From: Deferribacteraceae bacterium UBA1873
GTDB taxonomy: Bacteria > Chrysiogenota > Deferribacteres > Deferribacterales > Flexistipitaceae
Direction: 5' to 3'
DNA: 7,679 nt
NCBI GenBank assembly: GCA_002338145.1
Contig: DDHP01000004.1
Span: forward strand, 1,730 to 9,408
Positions 1 through 6,951 of the stretch are shown here, piece by piece. The notes beneath the pieces were generated by a model that was not told where the DNA came from, did not search any database, and saw only the letters and a list, made by a program, of their open reading frames with translations. Every line of letters starts with the position of its first letter. Within the stretch, counting starts at the first letter, position 1. The position numbers were made by a program, and so were the translations under genes.

Positions 1-872
1 TTGGATATCAATTCTTTTGCAGCGATATTCCCGCTCTGGGACCCTCCCCTTACTACATTTGGGGCGCCCATGCCGGTACTTATGTTTAAACGTTTTGCAT
101 ACTCTGCCACTTCTACACTCAGTGGAAATTCTGAAAATGTTATACCGAGATTTTTAAGTGTATTTAATTTTTCTTTGCAGTCATCATCATGACTGAGTAC
201 CGGAATATTATATGATATTGCAAACTTTACAAGTTCCTCAACAATACCTGTTTTGTCGGATGAAAGTTTTTTTTCTATATACTTATCTATGTCCATCGTA
301 TCAAAACTGTATTCCGAAAGATGATATTTTTTCCACGACTCAAGTGTTTTAAACTGGCCTTGTCCGGGGGAATGATCCATAAGTGAGAGCATATTAATTT
401 TATGTTCTCTAATAAGATTTTTCACTGTATTGAGGGAACTTCGGCTTGTAATTTCAAACCTAGCATGAATGTAATTATCAACATTTAAAAACCGTTTGTT
501 GCTGATGTATATTTCATTGATGAGCTCAGCTGATTTATCCGTTCCCCTTCTGCTTCTGGTGAGCTCCTCATCATTGAAACCCACTGCATGAAACATTGTT
601 GTTATTCCTGACAAAGCAAGTTTTTTGTCTAAATTTGTAATTGCCGGTTTTAAAGGAAATCGTGCCCCGGGCCTTGGCTCAATCTCTTTTTCAATTGCAT
701 CAGAATGAAGGTCAACAAACCCTGGGACGATTTTCATATTCCCCATGTCTATAGCTGAATCCAGGCTTTTATACGATTCTATTGATGAGATAATATTGCC
801 TGCAACAACAATATCAGCAGGGATAAATTTGCCGCCGGTTAAAACCTGACTACTTCTGATTACTAACTGCAT
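1..872 (-). CDS. phnM: PhnM, alpha-D-ribose 1-methylphosphonate 5-triphosphate diphosphatase (3' end cut by window)
   Basis: PhnM is an amidohydrolase-family enzyme that removes pyrophosphate from ribose 1-phosphonate 5-triphosphate, giving the 5-phosphate substrate of PhnJ; it acts in the cytoplasm. I translated 290 residues without a stop; the E. coli protein is about 378, so roughly 90 are missing beyond position 1. Visible family motifs are PGFVDLHSD at residues 50-58 (H56 and D58 as the metal-binding His-x-Asp variant of the usual amidohydrolase HxH), EPRPGARFP at 65-73, DHSPGQGQF at 167-174, SHDD at 227-230 and GAPNVVRGG at 269-277. The start at 872 is chosen because AGAGGA lies 8 bases upstream; an in-frame ATG at 878 sits only 2 bases from it. 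The gene overlaps the end of phnL by 23 bases, suggesting translational coupling. Residue 279 is Gln where I recall His in many homologues (GGSHSGN). Identification is firm. Confidence 0.96.
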   Translation of the reverse strand, partial: MQLVIRSSQVLTGGKFIPADIVVAGNIISSIESYKSLDSAIDMGNMKIVPGFVDLHSDAIEKEIEPRPGARFPLKPAITNLDKKLALSGITTMFHAVGFNDEELTRSRRGTDKSAELINEIYISNKRFLNVDNYIHARFEITSRSSLNTVKNLIREHKINMLSLMDHSPGQGQFKTLESWKKYHLSEYSFDTMDIDKYIEKKLSSDKTGIVEELVKFAISYNIPVLSHDDDCKEKLNTLKNLGITFSEFPLSVEVAEYAKRLNISTGMGAPNVVRGGSQSGNIAAKELIS

Positions 873-1560
873 ATGCATTGTCCTCTAAATTGTAGATTTT
901 ATCGCTTATTTTTTGCATAATTTTCTTGTTATGAAAGATACCGATAATGCTTGTTCCTGAATTTTTTATTTCTGTTAGTTTATTAAGAACCTTTTCAGAA
1001 TTTTCACTGTCAAGAGCTGATGTTGGCTCATCAAGAAGCAATAGATTTTTGGGTGCTATTATTCCGTGAGCAATATTTACTCTTTGCTGCTCACCGCCGG
1101 AGAAGGTTAAAGGTGACAGGTTGAACAGTTTTTCCTTTATTCCGAAATACTCAAGAAGCTCTGCTGCCCTAATCAGTGCTGATTGTTTGAAATCTCCCTT
1201 TTCAACAAGAGGCTCTGCTACAAACTCGTGGGCAGTTATTCTTGGTAAAATTTTCAAAAATTGAGATACATATCCTATTTCATGTTTTCTGAGATTCAGT
1301 ATTTCGCTTTCAGAAGCAGCAGCTATATCTGTTACACCACCATCCTTTTTAAAATAAAGAATTTTTCCGTCTGTTGTTTTATATGTACCGTAAATACATT
1401 TTAATACAGATGATTTGCCGGACCCACTCGGACCTTCCAGTGAAATAAACTCCTTTTCTTTCACTTCGAATGAAATATTGTCAAAACCTTCTACGATTAT
1501 GTCCCCCTTGTTATGAAGAACAAATTGTTTGAAAAGATTGTTAATTTGCAGTCTTGTCAT
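850..1560 (-). CDS. phnL: PhnL, C-P lyase ABC-type ATPase
   Basis: PhnL is an ABC-fold ATPase without a membrane partner. In E. coli, PhnI needs PhnG, PhnH and PhnL to replace the adenine of ATP with a phosphonate, and PhnL can stack on PhnK in the core complex. The protein has 236 residues (E. coli about 226). It shows Walker A GPSGSGKSS at 43-51, Q-loop Q100, signature FSGGEQQR at 153-160, Walker B LLLLDEP at 173-179 and H-loop H210, so the ATPase site looks intact. The ATG at 1560 is chosen because AGAGG lies 5 bases upstream and the N-terminus MTRLQINNLFKQF aligns with the usual start. The frame stays open to a GTG at 1662, but that extension lies over the phnK C-terminus and has no family match. 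It starts 10 bases after phnK and overlaps phnM by 23 bases. Confidence 0.95.
   Translation of the reverse strand: MTRLQINNLFKQFVLHNKGDIIVEGFDNISFEVKEKEFISLEGPSGSGKSSVLKCIYGTYKTTDGKILYFKKDGGVTDIAAASESEILNLRKHEIGYVSQFLKILPRITAHEFVAEPLVEKGDFKQSALIRAAELLEYFGIKEKLFNLSPLTFSGGEQQRVNIAHGIIAPKNLLLLDEPTSALDSENSEKVLNKLTEIKNSGTSIIGIFHNKKIMQKISDKIYNLEDNAYAVSNQK
881..886 (-). promoter_or_regulatory. Ribosome binding site deciding the phnM start
   Basis: The minus strand reads AGAGGA here, inside the phnL coding region. It is 8 bases from the ATG at 872 and only 2 bases from the in-frame ATG at 878, so it favours 872. Confidence 0.65.
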
Positions 1561-1565
1561 ATTAA

Positions 1566-1570
1566 CCTCT
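1566..1570 (-). promoter_or_regulatory. Ribosome binding site deciding the phnL start
   Basis: AGAGG on the minus strand, just below the phnK stop codon and 5 bases from the ATG at 1560. It supports the short form of PhnL over the extension from GTG 1662. Confidence 0.65.
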
Positions 1571-2407
1571 TTATAAAATACTGGACACAAGCAGTTGTGA
1601 ATAAGGATGTTGGGGATCTTCCAAAACCTGATCTGTGAGTCCTTTTTCCACAATTTCACCATTTTTCATCACAACGGTAATGTCCGTCAGGTGTTTTATC
1701 ACACCAAGGTCGTGAGAAACTATGATCATTGTAAAATTATACTGTTTTTGCAGGTGCCTGATAAGATCAAGAATTTTAGCTTGTACAGAAAGATCAAGAC
1801 CGGTAGTGGGCTCATCTAATAGAAGAATTTTTGGTTCTGTGGAAAGAGCTTTTGATATCTGGATTCTCTGCTGCTGTCCCCCTGAAAATTTATCAGGATA
1901 ATCATCGCTCCGGCTTAGAGGCAATTCAGTTTTTTCCATATAATACAGTGACTTATCTCGTATACTTTTATACCTTTTTTCACCTTTCATGATAATTTTT
2001 TCAGCTATGTTCCCACCTGCAGAAAAAAGATAATTTAAACCAAGACGGGGATTTTGATATATAATAGACATCAGTGAGTTTCGTATTTGGTTGCGTTCAT
2101 TGAGATCTGCTTTTAAAATATCTTTCATCGCTCCCGATTTATCTCTGAAATAAGTTGTATACACAGAACCGGTTGTTGGAGAGATATCCCCGTAAATCAA
2201 CTGAAGGAGAGTGGATTTTCCGCTGCCGGATTCTCCCACAATCCCTAAAACTTCTCCCTCACTTAATTGCAAATCCACAGATTTTACAGCCACTACACTG
2301 CCACAAAAGCTGCAGATGGAGTTTTTCTTTTCTGAGCCTGTGTTATCAAGGCATTCAGGACAACCCAGACCGAAAATTTTAGTTAATTTTTCAGTTGATA
2401 GTATCAT
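1571..2407 (-). CDS. phnK: PhnK, C-P lyase ABC-type ATPase with four-cysteine insert
   Basis: PhnK is an ABC ATPase that docks on the PhnGHIJ core through PhnJ; its ATP cycle is thought to open the core for substrate exchange. The 278 residues show Walker A GESGSGKST at 58-66, Q-loop Q118, signature FSGGQQQR at 174-181, Walker B ILLLDEP at 194-200 and H-loop H232. The C-terminal GLTDQVLEDPQHPYSQLLV (256-274) closely matches E. coli PhnK and resembles the oligopeptide-importer ATPases, but the gene context fixes the identity. It is about 26 residues longer than the E. coli protein (252), explained mainly by an N-terminal insert with CPEC at 16-19 and CSFC at 32-35, a likely metal-binding knuckle pair just before the second strand. 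The ATG at 2407 is preceded by GAGAGGA. The gene overlaps phnJ by 17 bases. Confidence 0.96.
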   Translation of the reverse strand: MILSTEKLTKIFGLGCPECLDNTGSEKKNSICSFCGSVVAVKSVDLQLSEGEVLGIVGESGSGKSTLLQLIYGDISPTTGSVYTTYFRDKSGAMKDILKADLNERNQIRNSLMSIIYQNPRLGLNYLFSAGGNIAEKIIMKGEKRYKSIRDKSLYYMEKTELPLSRSDDYPDKFSGGQQQRIQISKALSTEPKILLLDEPTTGLDLSVQAKILDLIRHLQKQYNFTMIIVSHDLGVIKHLTDITVVMKNGEIVEKGLTDQVLEDPQHPYSQLLVSSIL

Positions 2408-3227
2408 CTAATCCTCTCAGTTTGCTTTCACAGTAATCCGTATCGTTGCAGTAGTAGTGTACATTTTTTTCCTCATCATATATTTCATCAAAAAAAATTC
2501 CTTCTGAACCGCACTTTTCACATTTAACACCCTCAAACTTTTCTATACAAAAATCTTTATCCTCGAATTTTATAGGCTTAACTTCAGTATATGGTGGTAC
2601 AGCATAAATCTTTTTCTCTCTGCCTGCGCTCAGGATTATCAGAGCTTCACAATTATTAAGTTTTGGGGTATCGTATTTGGGTATCGGGCTTGGATCCATT
2701 ATGTATCTGTTGTTAACTATAACCGGATATCTGCTTCCGATTCTACTGTCTCCAAACTGTGCAGTATCTTCATAAAGTAAAACCCATAGTTTGGAATAAT
2801 CTTTGTTAGCGTGCATCTCTTTTTGTTTTTCGTAATCCGTTTCGACATTTGTCAAAACTTCCGGGTAAGGAACCTGTAAAACGATAATCTGTCCTTCGTT
2901 TAAAGGTTTCTCCGGTATTCTGTGGCGGCTCTGAATGATTGTGGCTTCTTCTGTAGCTGTGGTAGTTCTGTTATTCGTTACTTTGCTGATAAATTTACGA
3001 ATGTTAACAGCATTGACACTTTCATCAGAACCCTGGTCTATTACTTTTAACACATCGGATTCTTTTATTAGTGTGAGTGTTGCCTGCAGCCCGCCTGTCC
3101 CCCATCCACGGGCAATAGGCATTTCCCGTGAGGCAAAAGGCACAAGATAGCCCGGGATTGCGATTGCTTTTAGAATGGCTCTTCTTATTTCTTTTTTTGC
3201 ATCTTCATCCAAAAAAGCATAATTCAT
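2391..3227 (-). CDS. phnJ: PhnJ, C-P lyase radical SAM enzyme (alpha-D-ribose 1-methylphosphonate 5-phosphate C-P lyase)
   Basis: PhnJ cleaves the carbon-phosphorus bond by a radical SAM mechanism, releasing the alkane and 5-phosphoribosyl 1,2-cyclic phosphate. The 278 residues (E. coli 281) align along their length, with blocks such as IPGYLVPFASREMP, GWGTGGLQ, SDVLKVIDQG, MDPSPIPKYD and GREKKIYAVPPYT. Gly26 matches E. coli Gly32, the proposed glycyl radical. The cysteines are C236, C239, C260 and C266, with spacing C-x2-C-x20-C-x5-C, corresponding to E. coli C241, C244, C266 and C272 (one residue shorter in the loop). All catalytic residues I can map are present, so the enzyme should be active. 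The start codon overlaps the phnI stop as ATGA, with AAGGAGA 7 bases upstream. PhnJ pairs with PhnI in the core complex. Confidence 0.98.
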   Translation of the reverse strand: MNYAFLDEDAKKEIRRAILKAIAIPGYLVPFASREMPIARGWGTGGLQATLTLIKESDVLKVIDQGSDESVNAVNIRKFISKVTNNRTTTATEEATIIQSRHRIPEKPLNEGQIIVLQVPYPEVLTNVETDYEKQKEMHANKDYSKLWVLLYEDTAQFGDSRIGSRYPVIVNNRYIMDPSPIPKYDTPKLNNCEALIILSAGREKKIYAVPPYTEVKPIKFEDKDFCIEKFEGVKCEKCGSEGIFFDEIYDEEKNVHYYCNDTDYCESKLRGLDDTIN

Positions 3228-4276
3228 TTATATTTCTCCTTGCTGTATTCCCTTGATTTGTTAAATACCTGCAAATCTGATTGAAAGGTTACATAATGGG
3301 GAAGTTTATAATGATTTGTAAATCCGAAGGATTCTATTCCGTCGATATGAAACATAATCATATCAAAGTCATCAGCGATAGATTTTTCGCCGGTGGTATA
3401 GGCTTTGTTATAAAGTGTTAAGTCCAAAATGGACATAGCGATAGCCTTTGTTTCATTAAATCCGAAACAGAACCCAAATCCAGTAGTTAATTTTATTTCA
3501 CCACTTTCATCCTTATTAAAAGAGCCGGCGCATTCACAAGCCGTTACCTCTATTTCACCAATTTTTACATCTTCGTTTAGGAAAGGATGTTTAAAATAAA
3601 CGGGAGCGAATCCTATCCTCAAATCTCCAACGGTGGGGTGTACATCTCCGTATCCACGCATTGAAGTGTAGGCAAAGGCAAGCATCGAGCCTGTTTCCCC
3701 TCTGCTCATGACCTGTTGTACTGCACTTCTGGGGTACGGTGGATTGGGAAACTTTCTGGTAATATCCCAGATTTTTTCATCTTTTTGTAATCTTTTCACC
3801 AAATTCTTTTCTCTGAGTGGTGTCAGGGCAGATTCCAGGAAGATATCTTTACTGTCGTAATGCTCATATTTATTTTGTCTGTAATTATCATCTATAAGCA
3901 GTTTCACAGCATAGTCATCTGACGGTCCAAGAAGCTGACCGCCTTTTATATCTTTAAATGCTGAAGATATTCTTCGTAAAATTCTTATATCTTCAACAGA
4001 AATTGTTGGAGCAATACCTACTCTTTGACAGGTACTTCTATGAGCTCTTATATAAAAGGCAGCATTTAAAAGATCGCCTCCTGATTTTTTAATAGCTTTG
4101 GCGCTGAGTTTTTTAGTAAAGAGGCTGCCCTCGCTTAGAACTCTATCGACTGCAAAACGCAGGCTATTGATAATTGCTTCATCACTCAATTTATCATGGC
4201 TTTTTATAATTTTACTGTAAAAAACCAGTGAATTTTCAATAGCCTTTTCTCCTCCTTTGACTGCCACATATCCCAT
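3224..4276 (-). CDS. phnI: PhnI, alpha-D-ribose 1-methylphosphonate 5-triphosphate synthase subunit
   Basis: PhnI is the nucleosidase-like catalytic subunit that, with PhnG, PhnH and PhnL, exchanges the adenine of ATP for a phosphonate. It forms the centre of the PhnGHIJ core. The 350 residues (E. coli about 354) begin with the family hallmark MGYVAVKGGEKAIENS and contain MSRGETGSMLAFAYTSMRGYG in the middle, FGFCFGFNETKAIAMSILD near residue 275 and HIDGIESFGFTNHYKLPHYV near the C-terminus. H322 and H327 in NHYKLPHYV match E. coli H328 and H333, which bind a metal at the PhnI-PhnJ active-site interface. The gene starts 2 bases after phnH, with GAGGTGA 7 bases upstream inside phnH, and its stop overlaps the phnJ start by 4 bases. 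Tight coupling fits the 1:1 subunit ratio with PhnJ. No frame break is seen. Confidence 0.98.
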   Translation of the reverse strand: MGYVAVKGGEKAIENSLVFYSKIIKSHDKLSDEAIINSLRFAVDRVLSEGSLFTKKLSAKAIKKSGGDLLNAAFYIRAHRSTCQRVGIAPTISVEDIRILRRISSAFKDIKGGQLLGPSDDYAVKLLIDDNYRQNKYEHYDSKDIFLESALTPLREKNLVKRLQKDEKIWDITRKFPNPPYPRSAVQQVMSRGETGSMLAFAYTSMRGYGDVHPTVGDLRIGFAPVYFKHPFLNEDVKIGEIEVTACECAGSFNKDESGEIKLTTGFGFCFGFNETKAIAMSILDLTLYNKAYTTGEKSIADDFDMIMFHIDGIESFGFTNHYKLPHYVTFQSDLQVFNKSREYSKEKYK

Positions 4277-4278
4277 AT

Positions 4279-4815
4279 TTAAATCACCTCAATATTTGTT
4301 GTTCTGCTTAGAGCCATAATTTCACAGCTATCACTTATGAAAAAAACTTCCACACCCATAGGTAAGACACTGTTTTTTTCTGTTAATGTAGCTATAAAGT
4401 CATTATTTACCGGCAGAGAAGTTTGGCAATGATTTTTAATGCCTGGCCCACTCAGTTCGATATCCATACCTTCGAAAGAGTCGCACTTATAAAAGATTGA
4501 GGCTGAAAAATCAGGCTCTTTAAAAGTTCCTTTTTTGGCATATTTTAGTGCGTTTTTATCTATATAATCATAAAAAATATAGTCAGCTTCGCTTACAGGA
4601 GCATATTTTGTATTGGTAACCGTATTTATGAAAGAAAAGTCTTCTTCTCCTTCATAGTAATAACTAACTTCAGAGAAAAGCAGAGATGACGCAATACCCA
4701 ATAAACATGATCCGGAAACCGGAATTATGCATTCTTTCGAGCCTGGTCTGGAAAGTGCGTTTACCATTGCCCTGAAGTTTTCACGGTTAATTTTATTAAA
4801 GCTGTAATCCGTCAT
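4279..4815 (-). CDS. phnH: PhnH, C-P lyase core subunit
   Basis: PhnH is a small subunit of the PhnGHIJ core; it has the fold of PLP-dependent transferases but no PLP, and is required with PhnI, PhnG and PhnL for the first step. The 178 residues are slightly shorter than E. coli PhnH (194). Family features are FRAMVNALSRPG at 14-25, near the N-terminus, and the LSGPGIK stretch in the centre. The match is weaker than for PhnI or PhnJ, as is usual for this fast-evolving subunit, but position between phnG and phnI confirms it. It starts 7 bases after phnG; its AGGTG binding site overlaps the phnG stop codon. It ends 2 bases before phnI. Confidence 0.94.
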   Translation of the reverse strand: MTDYSFNKINRENFRAMVNALSRPGSKECIIPVSGSCLLGIASSLLFSEVSYYYEGEEDFSFINTVTNTKYAPVSEADYIFYDYIDKNALKYAKKGTFKEPDFSASIFYKCDSFEGMDIELSGPGIKNHCQTSLPVNNDFIATLTEKNSVLPMGVEVFFISDSCEIMALSRTTNIEVI

Positions 4816-4822
4816 AACACAC

Positions 4823-5236
4823 CTACATCAATTCAAAATTTACTTTTGTGGCATTGGTCATCTGATTGTTTTCATTACGGGATTCACAGATGTTAGTATC
4901 TGCAGCGGAAAACAGACGTTTTATTGTGTCAATATATAACCCCGAAGCAAAACATCCATCTATCACCGCTATCATCATTGAAAGTTCGGGGTTGTCATCC
5001 ATTACCATCGCCCAACCTTTACTGCCGCTAACTTCAACCGTAGTGGTCGTTACAAGAACCTCTCCTGCATAAAATTCTCCTTCACTTATAGGATCTTTGA
5101 CAGGTAATAAAAGGGTCTGAGTGTTAGGCTCCTGCATCACTTTAATATTTTGTTCGGCTTTGATTTTTTCATAAACATCTTTCAAATCAGTAATTTCTGA
5201 GTTCTGTAAAACAAAATTTAAATCTCTTCTATCCAT
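4823..5236 (-). CDS. phnG: PhnG, C-P lyase core subunit
   Basis: PhnG is the smallest subunit of the C-P lyase core, bound to PhnI, and needed for the phosphonate-ATP coupling step; it has no assigned active site of its own. The 137 residues (E. coli about 150) carry the family core: GEVLVTTTTVEVSGSKGWAMVMDDNPE followed by a helix with AVIDG, similar to the GEVLVTE..V....G.GYGMV.GDDPE pattern I know from homologues. The start is ATG at 5236, with AAGGAT 5 bases upstream. The gap to phnC is 19 bases, the first gap between the importer and the lyase core; it holds a run of T on the plus strand but no hairpin or clear promoter, so co-transcription is likely. Confidence 0.93.
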   Translation of the reverse strand: MDRRDLNFVLQNSEITDLKDVYEKIKAEQNIKVMQEPNTQTLLLPVKDPISEGEFYAGEVLVTTTTVEVSGSKGWAMVMDDNPELSMMIAVIDGCFASGLYIDTIKRLFSAADTNICESRNENNQMTNATKVNFELM

Positions 5237-5255
5237 ATAACATCCTTTTTTTTAT

Positions 5256-6035
5256 TTAAGCATAAAGTGCGTCTGCACTTTCCACACCGTAAAGATTTAT
5301 TAAGTCATTTCTTGAAATATTTTCCGGACTTCCGTCATAAATGATTTCACCATCCTTTAAGGCAACTATTCTTTTGCACCTTGTTCTGGCAACCTCAAAC
5401 TGATGAAGAGAAACGATAATAGTAGTGTTGTCTGTTCTATTGATATTGACCAAATGGTTCATAACCCTGTCTGAAGATGCCGGATCAAGGGAAGCTATAG
5501 GCTCATCAGCAAGAATTATTTTTGATTCCTGAGCGAGTACCCGGGCTATAGCACCCCGCTGCTGTTGTCCCCCGGATAGTGTGGATGCTCTTTGAAAAGC
5601 ATAATCTATCATATCTACACGCTCTAAAGCTGCCAAAGCTTTCATTTTGTCTTCTTTTGGGAAAAAGCCGAGGGTGCCTCTCCATGACGGAATCTTTCCA
5701 AGTCTGCCCATTAAAACATTTGTCAATAATTTTAAACGACCTACAAGGTTAAACTGCTGAAAGATAACACCTATATATTGATGTGAGTGGCGACAGCTTG
5801 TGGTTTTTTTGCCATTTTTTTGTGTGATATGTCTTAGGATTTCAATCTTTCCGCTGCTTGAAGAATCAATCACTTCAAAACCGCCTAATATACGTAGTAA
5901 GGTTGATTTGCCTGAACCGGATGGACCTATCAACCCCACTATTTCCCCTTCTTCAATATCTAAATTTATATTTTTTAAAACCAATTTTCCCTTTTTAAAT
6001 GATTTATTAATATCTGTTACTTTGATTATGCTCAC
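5256..6035 (-). CDS. phnC: PhnC, phosphonate ABC importer ATPase
   Basis: PhnC is the ATPase that drives phosphonate uptake through PhnE at the inner face of the membrane. The 259 residues show Walker A GPSGSGKST at 37-45, the Q-loop in IFQQFNLVGR around 91-100 (typical of PhnC), signature LSGGQQQR at 153-160, Walker B IILADEP at 173-179, D-loop SLD at 182-184 and H-loop H211. All sites for ATP hydrolysis are present. The start is GTG at 6035, with AGGAGT 5 bases upstream; the ATG two bases earlier is followed at once by TGA and cannot be used. It begins 25 bases after phnE. In many bacteria phnC comes first in the importer set; here it is third. Confidence 0.95.
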   Translation of the reverse strand: MSIIKVTDINKSFKKGKLVLKNINLDIEEGEIVGLIGPSGSGKSTLLRILGGFEVIDSSSSGKIEILRHITQKNGKKTTSCRHSHQYIGVIFQQFNLVGRLKLLTNVLMGRLGKIPSWRGTLGFFPKEDKMKALAALERVDMIDYAFQRASTLSGGQQQRGAIARVLAQESKIILADEPIASLDPASSDRVMNHLVNINRTDNTTIIVSLHQFEVARTRCKRIVALKDGEIIYDGSPENISRNDLINLYGVESADALYA

Positions 6036-6040
6036 ATGAT

Positions 6041-6046
6041 ACTCCT
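6041..6046 (-). promoter_or_regulatory. Ribosome binding site deciding the GTG start of phnC
   Basis: AGGAGT on the minus strand, 5 bases from GTG 6035. The overlapping ATG at 6037-6035 runs straight into TGA, so the GTG is the only workable start at this site. Confidence 0.7.
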
Positions 6047-6060
6047 GTTTACTTTATATA

Positions 6061-6879
6061 TTAAATAAGCCTTTTTCTTAACTGGCATGAAATCATATCT
6101 GTTATTGAAACCGTGACTACCACCACGATAATTATAGCGGCAGCTTCTGAGTATTTAAATGCCCTGAAAGATTCATAAAAAGTAAACCCTATGCCTCCTG
6201 CGCCAACGATTCCCAATACGGTGGCTGAACGAATATTTGTTTCGAGCCTATATAAGGAAAAACTCGACCAGAGGGGCATTACCTGAGGTATTACGCCGTA
6301 AATAATTTCATGAATATATCCTGCGCCTGTTGATCTTATCCCTTCTACAGGACGCATATCTACAGCTTCGACGGATTCGGAAAAGAGTTTGCTTATTATG
6401 CCGGTATTATGAACAAAAACCGCCATTGTTCCGGCAAAAGGTCCGAGACCCACTGCTGCCACAAAAAGGATTGCAAAAACCAGTTCGTTTATTGCTCTTG
6501 TAGCATCCATTAGTCTTCTGATAGGCTGAACAATCCATTTGGGAGCTATATTGTTTGATGATAACAAGGCAAAAGGGATGCCGAATACAATTGACAAAAA
6601 AGTACCCCATGTTGCAATTGTAATTGTTTCAAACATTTTTATCACATAAAGTTTCAAGTCACCAAAATTTGGTTTAAGGAAATCAGAAAGATAATCAGCC
6701 ATATTTGCTGCATCTGTGAATATCATAGGCCATCTGTAAATTTCTGCAGGGAAATAGGAAATACCTAATATTGCGATAATTACAAAAATATATGTGGCCT
6801 TTGAGAAAATTTCTGGCCATTTTACCCGCAGGTGATTTGATGCGTTTACAGAAAGACCGAGTCGATCAGTATTCTCCAT
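6061..6879 (-). CDS. phnE: PhnE, phosphonate ABC importer permease
   Basis: PhnE is the membrane channel of the phosphonate importer, working with PhnD outside and PhnC inside. The 272 residues are a normal length for the family. Hydrophobic segments are visible at about 28-48, 84-106, 133-156, 218-236 and 246-266, with one less clear near 197-210. The coupling loop that touches the ATPase is EGIRSTGAGYIHEIIYGVIPQ at 179-199, matching the family EAA pattern, and SATVLGIVGAGGIG at 218-231 is typical of PhnE. The N-terminal 20 residues are polar and cytoplasmic. AGAGG lies 6 bases before the ATG. Only one permease gene is present, so the transporter should contain a PhnE homodimer. A hairpin upstream may lower its expression relative to phnD. 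Confidence 0.95.
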   Translation of the reverse strand: MENTDRLGLSVNASNHLRVKWPEIFSKATYIFVIIAILGISYFPAEIYRWPMIFTDAANMADYLSDFLKPNFGDLKLYVIKMFETITIATWGTFLSIVFGIPFALLSSNNIAPKWIVQPIRRLMDATRAINELVFAILFVAAVGLGPFAGTMAVFVHNTGIISKLFSESVEAVDMRPVEGIRSTGAGYIHEIIYGVIPQVMPLWSSFSLYRLETNIRSATVLGIVGAGGIGFTFYESFRAFKYSEAAAIIIVVVVTVSITDMISCQLRKRLI

Positions 6880-6903
6880 ATTTAACCTCTTGTGTTACAG
6901 GAT

Positions 6904-6932
6904 AAAAAACCGCTGTTATTTACTAACAGCGG
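6904..6932 (-). terminator. Intrinsic terminator or attenuator between phnD and phnE
   Basis: The minus strand has a perfect 9-base-pair stem, CCGCTGTTA (6932-6924) with TAACAGCGG (6918-6910), a 5-base loop, and then six T at 6909-6904. It begins about 20 bases after the phnD stop and ends 24 bases before the phnE start. This is the textbook form of a Rho-independent terminator for transcripts coming from phnD. It has no T run on the plus-strand side. Since phnE-phnM must be transcribed, and no promoter is visible in the 24 bases that follow, I infer partial termination that leaves more phnD message than downstream message. Confidence 0.85.
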
Positions 6933-6951
6933 CAAGTGAAAAAGCAGGGGG

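Noticed and set aside
1..192. Plus-strand open frame with a TTG start
   Set aside because: It lies opposite the conserved PhnM coding sequence and resembles no protein family I know. The other plus-strand frames (1607-1819, 2155-2411, 2935-3150, 4866-5072, 5800-6039) are shadows in the same way.
873..878. ATG at 878 as the phnM start
   Set aside because: It lies only 2 bases from the AGAGGA site; the ATG at 872 has an 8-base spacing.
1561..1662. N-terminal extension of PhnL from a GTG at 1662
   Set aside because: The extra residues lie over the phnK C-terminus, have no family match, and the ATG at 1560 has a good ribosome binding site.
1571..2407. PhnK as an oligopeptide or nickel importer ATPase
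   Set aside because: The C-terminal HPY motif is shared with those ATPases, but the sequence matches PhnK and the gene sits between phnJ and phnL.
5237..5255. Terminator or promoter between phnC and phnG
   Set aside because: The gap is only 19 bases, has an A-rich run on the coding strand, and forms no stem.
6407..6610. Minus-strand 67-residue frame inside phnE
   Set aside because: It is an alternate frame of the conserved phnE sequence with no ribosome binding site noted and odd Cys/Phe-rich composition.
6880..6935. A promoter for phnE after the hairpin
   Set aside because: No -35 and -10 pair with suitable spacing is visible in the short gap.
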